This document shows positions 32,076 through 35,660 of a stretch of 35,660 bases of DNA, one piece after another. Where the stretch lies: the NCBI GenBank assembly GCA_964247085.1, contig CAXTSX010000038.1, forward strand, positions 1 through 35,660, given 5' to 3'. Under the pieces are notes generated by a model that did not search any database, was not told where the DNA came from, and was given only the letters and a program-made list of their open reading frames with translations. Origin of the DNA: JAAFHZ01 sp964247085. GTDB taxonomy: Bacteria; Cyanobacteriota; Cyanobacteriia; Cyanobacteriales; Chamaesiphonaceae. Each line of letters opens with the position of its first letter. Position 1 is the stretch's first letter. A program made the translations under genes and the position numbers.

Positions 32076-32570
32076 GTGGCTATTACACCTAACTCTTTTC
32101 GGGCAGAGCTGAACAACAAAGGCTGGCGGCTCACCCCTCAGCGTGAAAAGATCCTACAATTTTTTCAGACTTTACCTCAAGGGAATCATTTAAGTGCCGA
32201 CGACTTATACCAAGTTTTGACCCAGCGAAAAGAGGGAATTAGTTTATCGACTGTCTACCGCACGCTCAAGGTAATGGCACGAATGGGTATTTTACGAGAA
32301 TTAGAATTAGCTGAAGGCCATAGACACTATGAAATAAATACATCATCGCCGCATCACCATCACCATGTAGTTTGTATTCAGTGTAATCGTACTATTGAGT
32401 TTGAAAATGACTCGATTTTAAAGCAAAGCTTAAAGCAAGTCGAAAAACATGGCTGGCAAATGCTCGATTGCCAACTGACAATTTATGGTATTTGTGCGGA
32501 AGCGATCGACAGAGGCTATCCAGCAATTAACGATACTAATTGGCGCTGTAGTGAGATGAGAAACAATTAA
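32076..32570 (+). CDS. fur: Fur-family ferric uptake regulator
   Basis: The 164-residue protein starts at a GTG and begins MAITPNSFRAELNNKGWRLTPQREKIL, a close match in style to cyanobacterial Fur. The winged-helix DNA-binding domain has ISLSTVYRTLKVM as recognition helix (about 57-69). The metal-binding region shows the His-rich HHHHHVVCIQC (about 90-100) with one CxxC. The second Cys pair is not a CxxC; instead the C-terminal tail has DCQLTIYGICAEA and a final WRC, a form I recall in many cyanobacterial Fur proteins. It probably represses the iron genes around it. Confidence 0.92.
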   Translation: MAITPNSFRAELNNKGWRLTPQREKILQFFQTLPQGNHLSADDLYQVLTQRKEGISLSTVYRTLKVMARMGILRELELAEGHRHYEINTSSPHHHHHVVCIQCNRTIEFENDSILKQSLKQVEKHGWQMLDCQLTIYGICAEAIDRGYPAINDTNWRCSEMRNN

Positions 32571-32604
32571 TGGCAGAGAATCCAATGCTTCTCTGCCACT
32601 TTTT
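32571..32604 (+). terminator. Intrinsic terminator of fur
   Basis: TGGCAGAGAA (32571-32580) pairs perfectly with TTCTCTGCCA (32589-32598) around an 8-base loop, followed by C and five Ts. It begins directly after the fur stop codon. Confidence 0.9.
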
Positions 32605-32631
32605 CAGGATGATTACTTTTCTTTATTAATA

Positions 32632-33579
32632 TCAAGTAGCAGTATTGCGATCGCGCGACCAATTTAGTTTCCAAGTCTGAGGCTGTAGATAAATACTGCC
32701 AACAGTAACCAGGAAAACTACATAGCCAATAGCTTGTACCAAATATAGTCGCTGCACATAGCCAAATAGTGCTGAAAAGACGATACCCGGAAACTTTTCT
32801 TCAGGAAGAACTTTGCTTAAGTTCCATACCATTGGGCCTAAGATACAGTCTCGATCGGCTGGCTTGGCAAACTTTTCATAGAAAAAGCACATGCTCTGAG
32901 ATTCCCGATTCATTTGAGCTACAGATCCGATCGCCTGGTCAAAACGGGCTAGTGATGTAACTACTAAACCAGCAATAATCATCAGCAACAAAATGCCCAT
33001 CACCGCAAAGAACTTGCGGATGTTTAAACGCATCCCCCATTTAAAAAGCATCACTCCAATTAAAGTTGCTGTCGCCACCCCCGCAATTGCCCCCACCGTT
33101 GGAACAATCCCTTGCTGAAACTTGCTAGCAATAAATAGAACTGTTTCAAAGCCTTCTCGCAAAATGGCAAAAAAGACCAAACTAAATATACCCCAGCCTG
33201 CTTTGGCATCACTTTCCAAGACTCCACCAACAGCACTTTCAACCTCTTGCTTTAGACCCTTGGCATGGCGCGCCATCCAGATTAGCATCCAACTGAGGAG
33301 CGTGATCGCCAACAGGCCAAATACACCTTCCATTAGCGGCTCAATCATACCGGCATATTGCTGGTTCGCTGCGCCCAAACCTTTAATAACCCACTCAAAG
33401 GCCACTCCCGCGATCGCGCTAACGGCAATCCCGGCACCAATCCCAAAATATATCCAGTTTTTAAGATGGGTTTTGCCAGCTTTCTTGAGGTAGGCAAAAA
33501 CAATTCCCACGACTAAAGCCGCCTCCACACCTTCGCGGAGAGTAATAATAAAAGTAGGTAAGGCAGAACTAAAGTCCAT
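32632..33579 (-). CDS. FTR1-family high-affinity iron permease
   Basis: This is an inner-membrane permease of the Ftr1/EfeU family that takes up ferric iron produced by a partner oxidase. The 315-residue protein has seven predicted helices. Two REXXE iron-binding motifs are visible: LREGVEAAL in helix 1 (residues 14-22) and LREGFETVL in helix 4 (near 140). The start ATG at 33579 lies 30 bases downstream of the lipoprotein gene, so both are probably in one transcript. The E. coli homologue EfeU works with EfeO and EfeB, which are not seen here; a multicopper oxidase and an HhH lipoprotein take their place. Confidence 0.92.
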   Translation of the reverse strand: MDFSSALPTFIITLREGVEAALVVGIVFAYLKKAGKTHLKNWIYFGIGAGIAVSAIAGVAFEWVIKGLGAANQQYAGMIEPLMEGVFGLLAITLLSWMLIWMARHAKGLKQEVESAVGGVLESDAKAGWGIFSLVFFAILREGFETVLFIASKFQQGIVPTVGAIAGVATATLIGVMLFKWGMRLNIRKFFAVMGILLLMIIAGLVVTSLARFDQAIGSVAQMNRESQSMCFFYEKFAKPADRDCILGPMVWNLSKVLPEEKFPGIVFSALFGYVQRLYLVQAIGYVVFLVTVGSIYLQPQTWKLNWSRDRNTAT

Positions 33580-33609
33580 TGGTCAGGTTACTCTTGCGAT
33601 GATCGTAAA

Positions 33610-34644
33610 TTAAGCAGTAGGTTTGGAAATTTTTTGGGCTTCGGCTTCAATTGCTTTCACCATTTTGGTTACTTCCTCTGGAGTTTTAACCGGAGTAGCT
33701 GGTGGAATAGCCGCTGGCCAGACTTTTGCTAAATCCACTAAGGATTTACCAATCATGGTGGCGGCAGCTGGATGATCTTTTTGTAACTGAGGTTCAATAG
33801 TTTTATACAATTCGTTAGCATAGACTACAAACCCGCGTGAATCTTGATATTCCACGGCTTGAGTGATTTTGCCGTTGGCAATGGCCGCACTATATTCCGA
33901 ATTCGCGGTATCTAATAGACCATTAATAATTTGCAGGATAAATGGCGATGAGCTTTTTTTGGTAGCTGGTAAAATCGCGATCGCATTATCTACCGACTTT
34001 ACTGAAGCTGCAAATTCAGTAGTCATTTTGGTGCTATCTTTACCACCAGCTTTTACTAAATCATGGAGAGCAATTAGGGGCGTTTTAAATTCTGGTACCT
34101 TACGCTCATTGAGCTGCTCTTCTACATCGGCATAAATCTCCTCAACAGGGTGGCCAATATGCGGTTCAGCTTGATCAATTTTTTTCAAATCCAATAGTTC
34201 CTTCGCTACTAACAGGTGACCTTTCATCAACCCCAGCTTAGTCATGTAGTCAACATCTTTAGCTTCGCCAGTAAGTTCTATTTTCTCGATCGTCACCATA
34301 TCTTTAATTTGATCGAACTGCGTCTGATCAATTACCTTTTTACTGACCAACTCTTCTGGTTTACCGTAGGGACGACTACCTTGAATTTTATTGGAAAGAG
34401 CTGGTACTCCCAATTTTGCCTCTAGTTTATCTAGCTCAGAAAGAATTGCATCATTGATGTTGATTTTTTTGCCATGCCCACCACTGTGTGGACTAGCTGT
34501 AGAGCTGGCGGTGGGGTCTGAATTGGAAGAAGGCGAGACCATGGCAGTGGGCTTAGAGCTGGTTTCCGGACCGTTAACACAAGCACTGAGGCTCAGTAGG
34601 CAAGCCATGGCCAAACCAAAAGCAAAATGTAGAAGAAATTTCAT
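33610..34644 (-). CDS. HhH-containing helical lipoprotein linked to FTR1
   Basis: The protein has 344 residues with a lipoprotein signal (LSLSAC, lipid-anchored Cys at about 22). A Ser/Thr/Pro-rich linker ends in HSGGHGKK. A ComEA-like helix-hairpin-helix segment follows (ININDAILSELDKLEAKLG ... RPYGKPEELV, about 62-100). The rest is a helical domain with GLMKGHLLVAKELLD, EPHIGHPVEEIYADVEEQL and evenly spaced His/Glu/Asp residues that could bind iron. I do not recognise it as EfeO or an imelysin by motif (no HXXE seen). Its place upstream of FTR1 suggests a periplasmic iron-binding partner. The HhH is normally a DNA-binding motif, so its role on the periplasmic side is open. Confidence 0.75.
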   Translation of the reverse strand: MKFLLHFAFGLAMACLLSLSACVNGPETSSKPTAMVSPSSNSDPTASSTASPHSGGHGKKININDAILSELDKLEAKLGVPALSNKIQGSRPYGKPEELVSKKVIDQTQFDQIKDMVTIEKIELTGEAKDVDYMTKLGLMKGHLLVAKELLDLKKIDQAEPHIGHPVEEIYADVEEQLNERKVPEFKTPLIALHDLVKAGGKDSTKMTTEFAASVKSVDNAIAILPATKKSSSPFILQIINGLLDTANSEYSAAIANGKITQAVEYQDSRGFVVYANELYKTIEPQLQKDHPAAATMIGKSLVDLAKVWPAAIPPATPVKTPEEVTKMVKAIEAEAQKISKPTA

Positions 34645-34692
34645 TGATAAATTCTAGATAAAGACTGTACGAAAAAATATAGGGAAGGTTAT

Positions 34693-34707
34693 TGAAAATT
34701 AATTCTA
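34693..34707 (-). promoter_or_regulatory. Weak Fur-box-like sequence upstream of the lipoprotein-FTR1 genes
   Basis: TGAAAAT-T-AATTCTA at 34693-34707 resembles the 7-1-7 Fur motif TGATAAT-N-ATTATCA in about ten of fourteen positions. It lies about 50 bases upstream of the lipoprotein ATG in a 156-base AT-rich gap that could carry a separate promoter. Confidence 0.25.
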
Positions 34708-34800
34708 TTAGGAGTCTAGTTGCGCCGATTCTAACCTTTATGAGAAAGAATAGCAATAGCTGTAGTCACAAATATTAAAATTAGTCTAGATAAATATAAA

Positions 34801-35660
34801 TTAAGCAATTGCCAGAACGTCAAAAAATCCCATGCAACCAGCTTCGGCCATGTAGTCTTGATGAGGATGAAACATATACTGACCGGGATATTTAAAGCTG
34901 AATTCTAAAATGTGTCGCTCGGCAGTTCCCATAGTAATGACATCACTTTCATAAGCAGGGACAAGGGTACGGCCAGTTGGATATACTTGAAACATATTGG
35001 CATGAAGGTGGAAAGTAGCCACTGGGTCAAACTCAATCATGTTTTGTACGTATAAACGTACCAGCTGATTTTGCCTAATCGGAATTGGATGATGCATGTA
35101 GTAGTCGGGAAGGCCATTGAAAGCAAATAGTTCGTTCTGGCGATCGCCATTGAGGTCATACCCTCCCATAATCAAAACCATTTCATCGGCAGGTGAGCGG
35201 GGTGTAGGTGGATCGACAATTAACATGCCATACAAACCTTTGCCAATGTGTCTAGTTACGGGCTCAATATGACAATGATAAGGATGTACTCCAAAAGGTT
35301 CCGCATCAAATTCGTAGATAAAAACTTTGCTATTTTTGACTGGTTTTATACCATCCATTGTTGCTGGATGAACGCCGTGAAAATGTAGGGTGTGGGCATG
35401 GCCAGCTCGATTATAAAAAATAACCCGAATTCTGTCGCCTTGCTTAGCTCTAAGAGTAGGCGCTGGTACTTGACCGTTCAAATTCCAAGTAATAAAACTG
35501 GTGGATTTATTCAGCATCACAGTGGCCGTCTGAGCCTCTAAGCGAAACTCCCGCACTGTCCGACCATTTTCTTGAGTAACGGTACCATAGTCAAAGCTCC
35601 GTAGATATTTGACCGGATCAAAACCACTGCTGGCCGACTCGCCAGTAATTCCGGTCATGA
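34801..35660 (-). CDS. Two-domain multicopper oxidase, partial (likely ferroxidase of the FTR1 system)
   Basis: The frame stays open to the window edge. The ATG at 35658 gives 285 residues without a signal peptide, so the true start is probably beyond the edge. Two cupredoxin domains are seen. Domain 1 has HTLHFHG and the type-1 copper ligands HPYHCHIEPVTRH...GLYGMLIVD. Domain 2 has FHLHANMF and FHPHQDYMAEAGCMGFF, without a type-1 Cys. This matches two-domain oxidases of the nitrite-reductase/laccase-like group. Beside FTR1, oxidation of Fe(II) to Fe(III) is the likely activity, as for yeast Fet3 with Ftr1; nitrite reductase or laccase activity cannot be excluded by sequence alone. Confidence 0.85.
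   Translation of the reverse strand, partial: MTGITGESASSGFDPVKYLRSFDYGTVTQENGRTVREFRLEAQTATVMLNKSTSFITWNLNGQVPAPTLRAKQGDRIRVIFYNRAGHAHTLHFHGVHPATMDGIKPVKNSKVFIYEFDAEPFGVHPYHCHIEPVTRHIGKGLYGMLIVDPPTPRSPADEMVLIMGGYDLNGDRQNELFAFNGLPDYYMHHPIPIRQNQLVRLYVQNMIEFDPVATFHLHANMFQVYPTGRTLVPAYESDVITMGTAERHILEFSFKYPGQYMFHPHQDYMAEAGCMGFFDVLAIA

Overview
The window is chromosomal DNA from a cyanobacterium. The evidence is a PsbQ lipoprotein of photosystem II, a CrtD-type carotenoid desaturase, the isiB flavodoxin, a plant-type [2Fe-2S] ferredoxin, a Calvin-cycle class II aldolase, a grpE-dnaK-dnaJ / pilB-pilT-pilC neighbourhood, and very frequent HIP1-like GCGATCGC/CGATCG words. I cannot name the genus. A run of ten Ns at 26906-26915 shows a draft, scaffolded assembly. 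I saw no insertion sequence, prophage or CRISPR array.

Layout. Positions 1-725 hold the end of a small membrane protein and a convergent, apparently orphan Phd/YefM-type antitoxin. Positions 790-5290 hold central metabolism and photosynthesis genes: ppsA, tRNA-Lys(UUU), a class II aldolase and psbQ, with clear intrinsic terminators. Positions 5290-8262 hold an MFS transporter coupled to a tiny membrane ORF, divergent from crtD. Positions 8276-13567 are a minus-strand run: lnt, hslO, a large membrane-anchored helical-repeat protein and an SDR enzyme. Positions 13732-16483 hold recA with its terminator, a secreted trypsin-like protease, and a C-terminally extended ferredoxin directly abutting a 57-codon ORF. 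Positions 16488-21723 are the minus-strand chaperone cluster grpE-dnaK-dnaJ-tusA-rsgA. Positions 22071-26517 are the type IV pilus motor genes pilB-pilT-pilC.

Positions 26600 to the right edge look like an iron-response island. It holds an OprB/iron-uptake-type porin without an SLH domain, a C-terminal remnant of the IsiA/CP43 chlorophyll-protein family, isiB flavodoxin, an isiC-like alpha/beta-hydrolase, and two small overlapping ORFs (one Cys-rich). It continues with a thioredoxin-like [2Fe-2S] protein, a bacterioferritin-like protein, a Fur-family repressor, and a minus-strand set of multicopper oxidase, HhH-containing lipoprotein and FTR1 permease. A plausible reading is one regulon. Fur would sense iron. 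The porin and a Fet3/Ftr1-like oxidase-permease system would bring iron in, the bacterioferritin would store it, and flavodoxin would replace ferredoxin when iron is short.

The most unusual points are listed here. (1) The usual isiA-isiB pair is reduced to an isiA stub holding about the last two transmembrane helices. (2) The multicopper oxidase / HhH-helical lipoprotein / FTR1 set may be an under-described iron-uptake system. (3) The N-run in the porin looks like an uncollapsed 6-base contig overlap, because removing it restores one in-frame gene. (4) Several very small genes are translationally coupled to known genes.
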